Below are positions 1-14,200 of a stretch of 64,000 nt of DNA, in pieces. The notes below the pieces were generated by a model. The model was not told the origin of the DNA, did no database searches, and worked only from the letters and a program-made list of their open reading frames with translations. Positions within the stretch are counted from its first letter, which is position 1; each line of letters starts with the position of its first letter. The stretch spans positions 1,223,501-1,287,500 of the forward strand of contig JAUIRK010000993.1 in assembly GCA_030549495.1 (NCBI GenBank). The letters are read 5' to 3'. This stretch comes from Nectonema munidae (taxonomy: Eukaryota; Nematomorpha; Nectonematoida; Nectonematidae). A program made the translations under genes and the position numbers.

Positions 1-559
1 TCAAATTAAACAACTTATAAAGATATGATATTGTCATAGTATATAGAATTTTCACTAGTTTGTTCATTTTAAATGATTTTTTCAAAATTTTACTTTTTAT
101 TACAACATAAGTCTTACAGGTCTACTTGTGTAGTCTGAATCAAAAACACTATTCTAGTTTAAATACTGAATGAGAAAATTAGAATTTTTTTTTAAATTTT
201 ACGGTATATAAATCTTATTGGTCAGTCCTATTGATGAAATTAAGATTAACAAGCAAAAAAAGACTCATTATGTTTTCTTGCGTGCCCCAAATTTTAATCA
301 AAACATTTTGGGCGCAATCGTTTACCCGATCTTCAAGTTTCAAGCTATGCCTCTGTGACTATTCAATTAGCATTGAATTTTTGAGTTAAAGCGTACACTA
401 AGCACTAAATCACTCCTTTTAATTATCAACAGCCAATTTTCCTTCTTTTTAACCTAAAAAATGTGAAACAGCTGAAATTTAACGTTTTTAAAATAAAGTA
501 TTAGGTTTTATATATTATCATTATTTTTTCATTATTGTGAATTTTGCTACGCTTTAGCT
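1..559. other. AT-rich DNA, no gene seen
   Basis: I see no convincing exon, RNA gene or repeat structure here. It lies upstream of the first HUWE1 exon found in the window, so it is probably intronic. Confidence 0.4.
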
Positions 560-1066
560 CAGTGGTTCTTAACATTGGTTCGCGAGATAAAATTTGGGTT
601 GCCTAGCTTTGAAATTTAAAAAAAGATATGTAGTAAAGATTTATATAATGTGTAATCTACTTTTGTAATATATAAAAATATTTCTCACCAATGAAGTATG
701 TATGAAGAAATTAAATTGCTAGTTATAAAGCAGAAAGGCAGAAGTAGAGATTGGATGCAACGTATGAAAGAAAACCCGTTATGAATGAGACTCAAAAACG
801 ATGATACACAACATGTTTGAAGAAGTCATTCGTAAACCACGCACAAAGCATTTTCACATGTCTGACTCGAAAATTTTCCAAGATCACAACTTCAAAAACT
901 CAAATAGTTCCGACTCGTAATTCATGTCAACTTACCCTTTGAAATGATTCTGCAAATAAAATAGTAAAGACAAGGATGTTTTGATTGATGTTTGCTTGAT
1001 AGTACTCGTGGGAAGAGGATGGCCCAGCTATTAAGATCCCGAGTTGCCCCTAGTTGAGAAACACTG
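560..1066. mobile_element. hAT-type non-autonomous element (MITE)
   Basis: The element starts CAGTGGTTCTTAAC and ends GTTGAGAAACACTG, imperfect terminal inverted repeats of the hAT CAGTG class. The flanking octamers ctttagct (552-559) and gtctagat (1067-1074) match at 5 of 8 positions, as expected for an aged 8-bp hAT target duplication. Both ends carry a similar 'gggttgcc / gagttgccc' block. No transposase frame is visible, so it is non-autonomous. Confidence 0.6.
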
Positions 1067-1068
1067 GT

Positions 1069-1290
1069 CTAGATGAATGTGTTCTTTGATAAGTAATAGA
1101 AAAGTTTCTTGTGAGGATGTTGTATGTTGGTATGTAAAGTGTTTCCTGTTGCTAAGCATAGTGCTCTGCTTTGTAGAGTTTGTAATTTAGTTATGTTAGA
1201 CTGGGATATTACCGAACACATATTGTAGATCCGTATTCTAATATGGGTCGCGTAATATTTTATATGTATTGGTCTGTGATTGCTCCACAA
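1069..1290 (-). mobile_element. non-LTR retrotransposon fragment (post-RT region)
   Basis: The minus-strand frame contains a stretch (QTLQSRALCLATGN followed by HTNIQH) that closely parallels the region after the reverse transcriptase of the LINE at 50244-51241 (QTIQNKTLRLAKGN... DTNMQH). It is a short degraded copy of the same family, lying directly beside the hAT element. It has no start and no other domain. Confidence 0.55.
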
Positions 1291-1704
1291 AAAATTACAA
1301 GTTCGATCTTTTAATTTTCACTAATGATAATTTCCACCTTGCAATTTTCCAAATGGAAATTTTCCTTGCTCCATATACGATGGTTGTGCATAACGAACTG
1401 CATTATGTTCTTCTGTTTGTTTGTTCTATAACAGGTGTTCTTAATCCTTATTTAATCATGGACCTCTACCCTCGCTTGGCACACTCGATTCTTTTTTGAC
1501 TGAGTTAGAATTCAAGCACAAATTGCCAAAAAAAAATTCAGAAATTATATGTAAACGTTCAAATCAAAGAAAACTATATTTTATTCTGAAAAAATGAAGA
1601 AAAACAAGCAAAAAATTTCTTTGCTGAAAAACATAAAAACTTTGTATCTGAAAAAATGATTTTAGATGGTGTAAAATATTTAAATTTTCACATATTTATT
1701 TTAA

Positions 1705-1860
1705 AAAAGAGACCTCTTTTGCAACAATTCAAACAGAATTCTTTAGAATGAGCTTTGCATATAGTAGCTTTACATTTCTTACATTTTCTTGCTGTTCTGC
1801 TACGCCTGGAAACTTTACATAAATAAACATTTTTTACCTTACTGCACACTTCCCATTCTA
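1705..1860 (-). pseudogene. piggyBac C-terminal Cys-rich domain relic
   Basis: Read on the minus strand, this segment has a Cys/His pattern (KCKKCKATICKAHSKEFCLNC) preceded by an RR-rich stretch. It resembles the cysteine-rich C-terminal domain of piggyBac transposases, which binds the transposon ends. The rest of the transposase is absent. The call rests only on the spacing of Cys and His. Confidence 0.4.
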
Positions 1861-2381
1861 ACTTTCAATAGCTCTATATATTTTTATTATATAACAAGAC
1901 GAGCTAAAATGCGAGAATTTTTAATTTGAAAAATATTTAGTTTGTATTTGAGACAAAAATCATTCATCATAGCTTATTAAATTTGTAATTAGTTTAGGGT
2001 TATCAAAGTTCGACTTACTTTTTTTCTAATTTACTGACTCTTTAACTAACTAACAAATAGTATGTATATATTGGCTGAAATGTCATTTGAATGAAATTAT
2101 CCATCGCTTGAAATTTGTTGCTGCAGTCAGCCTTGGTTGAATCGCCCTGTGTCCGTCTAAAGATGACCACAAACTTCTTGTTTTTAATTAAGTTTACTTT
2201 TTTTGCAAATGCACACACTACACTTCACTCATTTTGTTTACACTTTCCATTTTAACTATTTTTTGAGTAGTGATTGATTCCTCTAGCTTACAAATATAAT
2301 CGAGTATTTGGAATTATTTTAATATTTCTGAATTAAAAGAGTTTCATTAAATGTATGTATTAAAAATTTATTTCTTTCTAG

Positions 2382-5254
2382 AATCTTACTTCTTCCTACT
2401 ACAATATAAGATTTCCAAAAGTTTTTGACCAAGGAAATACCTTAGCCAATTCTAGGCACTATGATTCCTTGATTTCAGCCGTTTCTTCAAATATATGGCG
2501 CAATCCTCAGTTATTTATTGAAGTAGCGACAGATTTCCTAGATTTGATGAGCGAAAAGACAGAATCTTCTTGTATTATTTTGAATAACTATAATTTTTTA
2601 TTATTCTTTTTTAAAGAAAAGTTTTCCTTCCAAATTTGGACATATTAATTTCTTAGAGAATCCACAGAATGTCTGAAATCGTTATTTTTATAAAGCCCAA
2701 AGATAACGCCACTTCCAAAAATAGTGCCTTGCAAAATAAGCTACTCATTAATAGTATTTATAATAAAGTCTATGGCATACATCCTTATAATATGCGTATA
2801 TGATAGTTAAAAGGAAAAAATAGTTTTAACATTCGTAATACATACACATTAAAATAAGGATTTTCCTTTCGCAAAAATATATTATCTAGAGAAGAGAAAC
2901 GAGTAACTTGTTGGGGGACTGTAAGTGCATATTTGTTTACAAAAGATTTTCTTATCCTAAATTTTTTTATCGGCAAAGCTCTTACATGTGTTTATGTTTA
3001 GTATATAAAGTTAATGTTTTCATTACATAGATTAAATTTTTTGTTACGTTTTCTATTAAATACAAGCTATTATTTGTTTGATTTGTTACAAATTCTTTCA
3101 CTTTAGAATGGTCAAATCTTTTTAAATTATTAAATATCTGGTAAATTATTTAAGCACGTCTCAACGACTTGACTTAGTATATTTTCCAATCACAATGATG
3201 ATTATTTGGTTTTTTCCAATGAAAAGGGATAATTTTGCATAAAATTCTTGTATATGTTCTCTCATTTTTGATGAGCTTATACCTACCAATCCACAATTTT
3301 TTATTCTTACAAACTTTCAAGTGTTTCACTTCAAAAAACGCTTTTAACACATTTTTCTATTTTCACTTTAGCTTCGCGTTCCTTTGCCCCATTTAATTCT
3401 GTTGGACTTAGTTCCAAAGCTAGAAACTTTGTTTCCCAAATTTTTAAAGTTAAAGAAGCAGAAACGATTTGTCCTTCACTCAGCTTAATTCTTAGCACGC
3501 TGTTAGAGAAGATAAAAGACAATTATATTGATATTATGGAATCAAACGATTTTACCCAATCTCCCAATGGTTTTACATTTCTTATTTAGCATTTATATCC
3601 TTATATATGTTCTTCATGTCATATTTAGATTCAAAAGTTAACGCTTCTCATATAAATGATTTAGTTCTGGGATATTACTTTTTCCAATCTAATATGATTC
3701 AGTTAGTTTCAGATATTATATCTTCATACAACTACACAGCGCAATTTGTTTTGTCGTACAACTTTAATCTCAAGAAAAAACTCCCGAACTACTTTGATTC
3801 TGTCTTTGTCGTAAGAAGCGATTTTTTTTATAATTTCAGTTTTTACTTTACTTTGAGCAAGGCGAAATTTAAACATACTGCCTGGTTAATTCCTTTATAA
3901 TACAATCTTATGTATTATCGACGCTAATAAAAATTGTTTTTTTGGTATAAAAGAAAAAGATACACTTTGTAAAAACAAAAAATATACAATAGAATAGAAT
4001 ATTTATGGAGTTGTTTTATTCAGTTTTTCCACAGAGTTTTAAGTTTGTTGATGAGTTGCGTAGTTTTGAATAGTTTTATTTAGGTCTCCATGTCGATTCT
4101 AAATATAAAAAGTATAGATTATTAGCATTTTTTTTCTTGATACCAAAAAAACAGAAGAGCTTTTTAACGGGTGGGTGTTGTTGGGTGGGAGTTGACATAG
4201 ATCAGGAATAAAAAAGAGTGAGGATCAAAAAATTGCGTGGGCTTACACAGTAAGGCCCATAGCATGCCAGGAATGTTGACATGTGTTGAGAAACAGTTAA
4301 CTGTTAACTGATATCCATTTTTCCCCGCCTTACTGGCAGAAGAGGGGGTGCTAAAAGTTTAAAAAAAAAAGTTGGGAAAAAGTTTAAAAAGAGAAAAAAT
4401 TTCAACTCTGAACCCAAATTTAACTTTTGATTAAGTCAACTTTTTCCCAAATATTTCAATCATGTAAAATTCCTTCTTGTTTCATATAAAGTTTCGCTAT
4501 ATTATATAAATTTTTCCTGGCCCACTAACAAAAAATTTTGTTGGCTCCCCCAAATATTTTGAAGTTTCTCTGTGCTTGCATATACAATATACACATACAT
4601 TGGCGTGGTTTTTTTTTCAATATATTATTTCTATAATTCGTATTGGTAGCACCGATAGAGACACTTTTCTTTCTTAAATGTAAATCGTTTTTCGTATCCG
4701 CGAAAAATATTTATTCACACGTATTCTTTACATTTTGCGTTTAGCAAGGTTATGTCACAACGAATCCAAAATTTAATGAAAAGCGCCTTACTTTTCTCAG
4801 TTTTTGTTTGAATTTCTTACTCAATCCCTTGATGACAGATATTAAGCTTTTCACAGCGCTCTACACCTTTTTCGTTGTTTTGATAAATTCTTGCAAATTT
4901 ACCGAATCGATTGTTCAAGAAATGCACTTTGCTTTCAAGCACTTATCTTTATCCGTTCCTGAATGCAAAGATAAGCATATTCAGTTGCAATTTCTTTTAT
5001 TTTTGATTTCTTCAATTTCCAGGTATTTCGCATTTCTTAAAATAGAAGTGATATTTTTTGCATATTTTAAATTTTATCATTTATCAACAGATCTACAAAT
5101 TCCTCTTGTCTCGATATCAAAAATGTCAATAATACGAAACGTAAAGTGAATATATCTGACTTTGTTTATGAAGCTTTTGACTGTGGCTTTCTAAAAGATC
5201 TGACTAGACTTCCACGTCTTTTACGTTTCAATAGCCTTTACTTTTTCTCATCAG
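2382..5254 (+). CDS. HUWE1: HUWE1 exons 1-5: helical-repeat region before the acidic domain
   Basis: Five exons (2382-2571, 3372-3569, 3629-3810, 4745-5022, 5091-5254) encode alpha-helical, leucine-rich sequence. It contains segments such as [15 protein letters not shown] and [13 protein letters not shown], which correspond to the HUWE1 stretches '..AELVRSY..' and '..LVTDLAR.PH' that precede the acidic region. The intron between exons 2 and 3 is 59 nt. A nearer AG at 3589 would leave a 20-nt intron, so the AG at 3628 is preferred. Exon 4 starts at the AG before CAAGGTTATG; a later AG at 4800 breaks phase with exon 3. Confidence 0.8.
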
Positions 5255-8200
5255 GTATGCTCCTGCTTCTTATATATATGTTTATTTTGAATTGCTATTT
5301 CAATACCTCACCAATACGCATTGTGTCTAAATGAGAAAACCGATGTCATTTCTTTGTGCATTACTTTTGCAATTGCCTCAACAAAACATGAAAAAACGTG
5401 CCCGTTTTAAAATATTTACATTATATAAATCTTACATTACGACCATTAAATTTTTCACCCAATACAAGATTTTTCAATAGATCTCGTTTGTCATACCAAT
5501 TTCTATATTGGGAGGAAATGGAAAGAAGATTTCAAAGAATTATTCAATCGATAATTCAGCAATGAGGGAGACCTTGATAAGCTATAGCCTAATAAAAATG
5601 CATTTTATAAATTCAATAAGATACATGCATCCCATACCTAATTATTATCTAGACTAGAGAAATGAAATTGATAGTTTTAAAAAATCTGTGTCGCATGTGA
5701 TGATACCCTAAAAAGTTGGTTATAAATTATGTCTTCAAATATCCTATGATAAGCGAGTAGTATATACGGTAAAAAGATATTTTTACAATAAAATGGACGT
5801 GAAGACATTTTTATTAGAACTGAGAAACTATATCGAATATCGAATTTTTGTTATACTTTAGCAGCAGTAGTAAGTAGAGTAAGCGTATTTTCAGCCAACC
5901 TACATTAGGTACTATTCACTTTATGTGTAAGCTTTTACTTATGGCTTTATTATATAAATATACAAGTTTTAAATACAAGCTTCACCTCGGTAATTTCCCA
6001 AATTAACAAGTAAGTTTTAGTAGTCTGTTTTGACTTTCCCTCATGCAACATAAGAATGTTTAAAATTTTAAATCATATAACTTTTAAGCTTATTTTTTAA
6101 AAATACAATTATATCAATTTAATTTTAATTTTTGATTCAATCTAACTACCTTACCCCATTTTGGAATATGCTTTATTCTTTCCCTATTAATAGTGATCAG
6201 TGTCATAAAATAAAATAGCCTGGTTTAAGGTAGATTAAACTCATTGAAAAGAGTTTTTAAAAATATGGGCAAAAACGCTCAAACGTGAACACTACTTTAT
6301 TGTTCTCTTGACATTTCTCCACATGATTCAAATATCCTAATGTGGATGCCAATTTACAATTAACTTTTTTCTAAATTACTTCTCATTTGTACCATTGGAT
6401 ATTTGAGCCTCAATGGCTGTTAGGATGCATGTTTGGGTTAACAATTTAATGTCATGGGTTCAATCCCCAAGCCTCTCAACTCTTAAAAACTAGATCAGCA
6501 TATGAGAGCGTATAGCCTAACGGCTGTGAACGTTCTTTGATATAAAAACCAACCTACCAACGACACTTAGTCCTTTTCAAAATAATAATACCAGATTATT
6601 GTGATTTAAGTTGTAATATGAATATTTGAACTTAATAGAGATTATGCCTTCATTGTATATAATTCGGTATAAGTACTCTCTATAGCTTCTTTTGTTTTTT
6701 GTATTTAATGATATTGCGTATTTCACTAGTGGTCATCATTTTCAAAAGATTCAAACTATTTTTTTATGTTCGTGTTTTTCTAACTATACAAATATTGTTA
6801 AAATGATAAGTATATCTTCTAAAGAAAACTTTAGTTAGTTTATTATAAATATAAACGACGTGGTACAGAAGGGCAATCATGAAGTTGCTATAAACAGTTA
6901 TGGTAAAAAACTTTTGATGAAATGTTTATAAAAAACGTAATATTTCGCCTCATCAAGGCTTTTTCAGACAATAATACATGAGTATAAAAATACATAATGA
7001 AGTATTAATATATATGTACAAAGGCAGTGAAATCGCCCTTTACGATATGCAGCCAATCACAATGGACGTCTTTTTATTCCAGGAAACTATACGTATATTT
7101 TATTATGAACATTTCATCAATACCCCGATATTACTTCTATTTTAGTCAATATCTTGATCAAAACTGTTGAACTAATGACTAAAGTGCTAGAAGATTCATT
7201 CCTTCTCTATTCTTTGCCCAGCAAAAACACTTCTACTGTGAAAGAGTCAAACACACATGCAGATCGATCAACGTCTATTTCCACTTCAAATACGATAAGT
7301 ATATCCTTTTATAAAACAAAACTATTATCCCAGAAAGTACCAATGTGCTCAACTGAACCTTAGATTTTTTAATACTTAAAAGCTTACTGTTTTTTATATG
7401 AAATATCAAATCTAAAATTTTTATTGGACTTTTTTATTTACCAAAAAGAAATTTTTATAATGACAAAAATTAATTTTATTAGTGTTTTTACAAACAATTC
7501 ATTTACTCTTTTTTACTAGTACAATCTGTTAATGTTTGTAAACTAGTTTGTGGTACAGATTTTTTTATTACTTTTTTTGCTTAATTCTTCTCATAAGGAT
7601 GATTACCTAGGTGTCAATGTGCCCCATTGGTATTAAAATGTATGTACACCTTCTTTTAGTGATCTTAGGGTTAACTAAGTAACCTAAAATTAATAACTAC
7701 TTACTTATTTAACACAGTTTAAGCTGTCTTACGTGAGATTGAGTTTGAAGGTAGGCATGTCATCTTTTGTTAAGACAAAGATAGTTCATATTAATTTTGA
7801 TTTGCCACTATTGATCATTCTTTTCATTCAAATGTTCATCACAATTGTTTATATTTTGGCAAATTCTACACTTTGTAGCATGTTTTAGTGTGCTTAGTTC
7901 TGATAACTATTTGTCATAATAATCCGGACAATCAAAATTCAATAAAATTCTTTTAAACTAAAATTGAAAACTTTTGAAAATAAAAAATAAACTTTTTGTT
8001 AGGTCAAGGAGACAATAATTTTTAATTTGGTGAAAACAAATTATTTAAAAAAAATGTTAATAGCCTTATTTCTATCTGTCTTTCTTACATTTTTTCAATA
8101 AAGTTGAATGACATTCAATTAGAATTTCATAGATAAGATGAAAGTCGATTCCAATAAAATGTAAACAATATGTACGTAATGTCGTAACATATGATCACAG

Positions 8201-11200
8201 TATTTCAGGCAAAGAGGCGCGATGAAACTAATACAAGATAAGTAAATCGATTATAACCAATAGTGAAATACACATATATAAAATAACAAAGGCCTATGAA
8301 GAATGAACATAATATATCAAGTGGGAGAAAACACAGTGTTGAATAATATGTGATTCCAAGAAATGGATCATTCAAACTTAAGAGTGTCAAAATCTTAACC
8401 CTGCATCCCAACTCCTAAATTATTATCAACCAAAAGTTAAAAATGCTATATTTTGATTTTTTCACTTTGAAAAAGTCAGGATAAATTATTTACAAGTTTA
8501 TTAAAGGTTTATCTAGCTATTTTTGAAAGAAATAACATAATGGAGCTATAGGCTTTTTTCTCCATCAGTGTGTCCTCCGTGTAAGTACAATTTCGTGTGT
8601 CCTGCGAAGGAATGCGTTCACAAATCACACAAGCCACAAAAATTTTTTTAACATAAGAGTTCCAGTGGAAATTGTTATGATCTATTTTTTGCATTTGAGA
8701 ATTAAAGTAAATTACGTAAGTTATTTCATTTTTTCAGATACTTCACTCTCCCCCACAGAACAACAAGATCCTGATGAATACTCAGTGTCGGTTTTCCAAC
8801 GCGAACCCAATGTTATTGAGATCTCATTCACATCAGTTGATATTAATCAAAGATTAGAGGAAGATAGTGCAAGAGAAATTGATGAAAGAGGACACGGTGA
8901 TTCAATGGAAATGTACACTATTCAAAGAGATGCAAATAGAGGTTTTATTTATTTATCTATTTAAATCGGCGAGCTATTCTTAAATTTTCATTCCTTGAGA
9001 TGTTCACTTCCTAAAATATTTTATTCTATTTTTCTTTTTGCTTACATTTTCGTTTGATTAATTCTATTTATCATCATGCTTGAAGACAAATTTCTGAAAA
9101 TCATAACCTTAACTTTTGCCTATTAAAATGTTTTTCCAAATAGAATATGTTGATATCAACACATGATGTTGAACTTAGATTTTGCATCTTTTACACACAG
9201 CATAGTATCTGTTGTTGAATATCATCTACAAACATCATTCGCTATCATGACCTGCTTCTTCTCTAAATAGAAGAGAACTAAGAACATATCCTTGCTGTAA
9301 ATCAGGCATCACTTTGCGTTCTTGATTTCCTTCGTGGCGATTACTTTTGTTTTTATTAAGTCGAATCTAACCCAAATTTCTATTCGCTAATGAAATATAT
9401 GAAATAGATTTTGTTTCAAACATTTTCTTTTTTAAAACCTTTTCTAATAATAAATTTTAAATCTACAACGTACCTTGTTTTTTCAGAAAGAAAAAATCGC
9501 GCCTTAAAACATATTGCGCCATAAAAAAATCTTTTCCAGAGAAACTCTTTTCCAAAATTTATACCATGCTCGAAAAACTCTCAAATCTTTGTTTCTTTTA
9601 GCATTGAGCTTTTTATTTTCAGCTATACTTTCTAAATCAACGACTCTTTTGGGGAATTTTTCTCCACTCAAAGAAACATTTAAAAGAGACTGTCACTCTT
9701 TTGATCTCCATGCACACCAGCATTGAAAATATTTTTTTATAAATAGTAAAGCAAAATAATATAACAGATTTTTAGAACATGATAACATTGTGCATCCTTG
9801 TTAATAAAAATATTCTGGATGTTGTAGATCGCATGAGAATAATGTTGAAATCTTTTTTGCTATTATTAAGAAATGTAGCTTTTTTGTATAATAAATTTGA
9901 AGGAATGTTATGTTTTAGTTTGTTAGTAAATAACAATTATCAGAATCATCCAAAATTTCCGAAAAAACAAAAGCCTAATATTCACATCAGCAAAGCTATA
10001 TAATGTCGATTGAACGAGGTCTTCAATATGTAACAAAAAATTTCAGCAATAATTATAAATAGTGTATCATTATGTATGTTAGTGAAGATGGAGCTATAGT
10101 ACATGTCAATTTACACTGAATTAGATATAAAGAGGTGGCGCTTTTGGCAGGTTATGCTGTACTTACTTTTGAATAAACTTCTCTAAATTGCTTTAAAAGT
10201 AAAATATAAATAAATTGACATATAATTATATATAGACACATACAGTTTATCAAATTATTTCAAAAAAGCTAGATGATAATCAGAATATCCTTATCAAGAT
10301 TTGTTTTCCGTTCATTTATTCCTTGAAAGAAAATTTTAAATTAACCCATTTACGGCAAATGTTCCTATTTTGGAACATAAGTAATTTCATCTTCGTCTGC
10401 TTTTTTTAATGACTTTGAATATAAATCGTCTGCGTTTTTTTACATATCGTCTGCCTTGCTTGGCCTTAAATGGGTTAATTACCTTTATCTAACTTTAAAT
10501 ATTTTTTTTAGAAAATGATGAACATCTTGAAGATTCTACTGAGAATATTAACATCATGAATGGTATCAAATCAATATTTGCTTTCAATTCTAATACAGGT
10601 TTCATATTTTTAGAGGTTGTTACAGAGAGCGATCGAACAGAGGAAGATGAAGCGATGATTGAAGATGATGATGAAGAAGAAGAAGAAGAGGATAATTATA
10701 TAGAAGATGATACAATCGGGGAAGATGAAGTTGAAAATGAAGATGTTCACTCCGATGACGACGATGATGATGAAGATGATGACGACGATGACGATGATGA
10801 TGAAGAAGAAGATGACGATGAAACTGTTCCAGAAACTTCTATCGTTTCCCTTCCGAACAATATACGTGTAGGTACTGATCTTGGCTCCACTGTCCTTGTA
10901 AATCATGGTAGAGAATTGAGCGAAACATACTCCAATACAGAAACACACCCGAATCCCCATTCTCTTGATTTTAGACAGTTTTATAGTAGAAATTTTTCAC
11001 GTGAAAATATATCTAATTCGTACAATTTATTGTCGCGCACAAGCGATAATAACAGAAATGCAAATGATGATGCTAGAAGTGCGAATAATCGAGCTTCTTC
11101 AAATACGGGGTCTGTTTTATGGACTCGAAACGAATATGTATTTCTTACTTTTTATACATTTATATACCTCTTCCTTTCATTTTTGTATACGCTTTTTAGA

Positions 11201-14200
11201 ATGATTATGAGACAAATTCGTACTTCACTCCTCTTATCAATAGCTGTTTTTTGCTGGAAGAAGTTTGTAATCGATTATTTTTTGACTCGCAGAGTAGCTT
11301 GAACGATACTGCTTTGGACTTAACTTCAAATTATGCTGATAGAAATAATCATAGAAATGATCACGATGCCTTTCTACCCTTTTTATCCATATTCGATGAT
11401 GATTCTGTCCCGCTTATCATAAATAATTCAAGACTTCAAAATAACGATCATATTAACAATCGCAGGAGAATTAGTAGTGCTAGTAGTCCAAGTGTGAATT
11501 CAGAAACAGACTCTTCTATGCCTCAAAGTTTTCGCCAAGTCATTATGTCAAGGTTTTACCATTTGACTTATAAATATGAATAAACTTTTAAAATTTCCTA
11601 TTTTAAGACTTCTAGAAAATTCTTCACCTGCACTTAGTAATTTTCCTAGTTCTATTCCCTCTTCTATTAATGAACAACACACCCTAACTGAAACAGGATC
11701 TACACACGATGAAAGAAATAATTCGGTATTTTTTGCTCATATGCTTTATTTAAACTTACTTTTCTACTTTTTTTAAAGAACCAAGGAGTTACTTCTTCCC
11801 ATGTTAACAATCCTCCTTCAAGAAAGTCATTTCTGCCCAAAATATCCCCTAGCTATGCTCGATGGAGTAAAGAAATTGAAACGATGGAAGGCACATTTGT
11901 GCAAGACCAAATTGCATGTAAATAAATTGTGCATTTTATTTTTAAATATTCAACACTGCTTTTTAGTGAAATTTAATTTAAATAGACGTTAAATATTATA
12001 CTCTAGTTCTTGAAGTTTTCTCGGAAGTGTCATTAGAATCCAGCAATATTTATAGAATTTTTGGTGCACTTTCTCTTAATTCAAAAGTTCCATTTATTTT
12101 TGTAATTCTTAAAATTTTCACGATTTTCTTATTTTCCGAATAAAGGATTTTCTCACAAATTTAATTGTATCAATAAATGTTACAATAAGAATGCAGATCT
12201 TATTTTCCCAGTCTGTTACTGTTTATTTATAAAATGTGTAAAGTATTTTCCCAATCAAAATTCCAAGGATTTGATGAAAGCCCTGGGGCCCTCATCAAAT
12301 CCTTGGAATTTTGATTAAATATTGTTACGAAGAGAAAATAGTTGTTACAGTAAAACATTATTGGAGTTGTATTTATTTTTCTTTTTACCCTTCATCTTTT
12401 CTTTTTTCATTATCATTCGGGATAACATTCTGTTGCCTTTGCTTACTTAAAGTTGAGCTAAACTATTTTTTATCTTTTTTAGTTGCTAAATTTATAATCT
12501 ATGAAATTCTGAAAAAGTCTTACTATGAGAGAAAAGCAGAAGAAACTAAGGAAGCATTGAAGAAAGCGCAGACTGGGAAAAATAGCAAATCTACTCCTGA
12601 AAAAAAGTCTGAAGAAAAAACTCCCACCTCCGTTTCAAACAATGCGATCTCCAGCACTGCTTCTAATCTAGCTGTACATTTTCTTTTTTTTCCCTTTTTT
12701 CAAGTTAATTTTTATTTCTTTTAGTCAACAATTTTGAACGCTCTTTATCCCATATCATGTAGTGGTAAGATTTTTTAATTCATATTAGATATACGCAATA
12801 ACCAAAATAATTCGGATAATTGCCGAAAATGATTAAATTTTAGCCGATAAGATCCGAGATTTTTGTGCAATTCATTTGAATACTCAAAATTTATAAAATA
12901 AATCTTCAAGATAATTGTTTCGATTCTTATATAATTTGATTGGTTAAAACTGAAAAATTATTTCAAATTATCAAATAGTTTGCGTACTTGGCTCTCCCGT
13001 GATATAAAAAACCATAACTATTTAAGCGTTTGGGTTAAAAAATTACAAACGACCATGCTTTTACTCCTTCCGTAGGGCGTAGATTTGGATAAATGAATTT
13101 ACAAAGCCCGTTTGGTGTATTGGAAATGTGTTGTCTTTTATAATATTTATGATAATTTTTCCAAATTTTCTTGTAAGAATTGAAATAATACTTATAGATT
13201 GCCAGATTTTTTCTGTTATCCCTTAATGATTTGTAATTTTATTTAACTTTGATTTGAATTGACGCATTCTTGCCATTGTAGCAATCCCTTGCTTGTTTAG
13301 GTTTTAAAATTAGTTTAATGAGAATATCCCTAAAATAGAACGATGTACTTAATTGATTGACGCTCTGAACGTTGCGAAAACAAAAGGTTCTATTTTGGGC
13401 ATTATCATGGTGAAAATCTTTACTCTTGGAAAAATAACTTCTTGATCCTCACAGCATGGCTTTTTATTCTAATTTATTTTTAATCTCTATGTTTAACATA
13501 TAAAATGATTAAAGAAAATATAATTGAATAAGTATGTATGTTTTATTGTATTTTTTAATATTTTGTTTTTCTTTAGATCAACCTCAACTTTCATCAACAC
13601 CTATCAGCCCAAATTTTCCTCAAAATTTTGGCACTTCAAATGAAACAAATTCACAGTATGTGTCTTTTTATTATTGAAAATATATTCTTTAAAACGTTTA
13701 TTTATAGAGAAGGGAACACAATTACGAGTTTAGACGACTCAGTTGTAATCAATGCCACACAAAGTTCTGTTTTTGGAGATGAACTTCTTGTGGAAAATAC
13801 TGAAAACCAAGAAATGCAACTTGGAAACCAGGAAGCCAACATTCAACAAGAATCATCCACAATAACGCCAAATAGTTCTACCGCAGCCGATATCAGTGAA
13901 TCAAACACTAATCAAAACATTTCTGTAGAACCACACTCTCAAACAGATCCACCTACTACTACAATTATGATTGGAGGTAAACGTTATCCTTCTCAAATGG
14001 ATAAAAGATAAGAGCCTGAGTCGGAATCAGAGTCGGTTTTTTAAGTAATATAAATTTAAAAAAAGTTTAATTTTTGTAAGCATATTCTGTGATTCTTATT
14101 TTGTCGTAGTTGGAAGCGAAGAGTTTGCCTTTAAGATTTTAAGAAATTGGAGTCGGAGAAAATGGCTGATTTTTTAAGTTCTTGGGGTGGAAGTCAGAGT

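Noticed and set aside
3570..3589. A 20-nt GT...AG intron between exons 2 and 3
   Set aside because: It is too short for animal splicing. The next AG at 3628 gives a normal 59-nt intron with the same phase.
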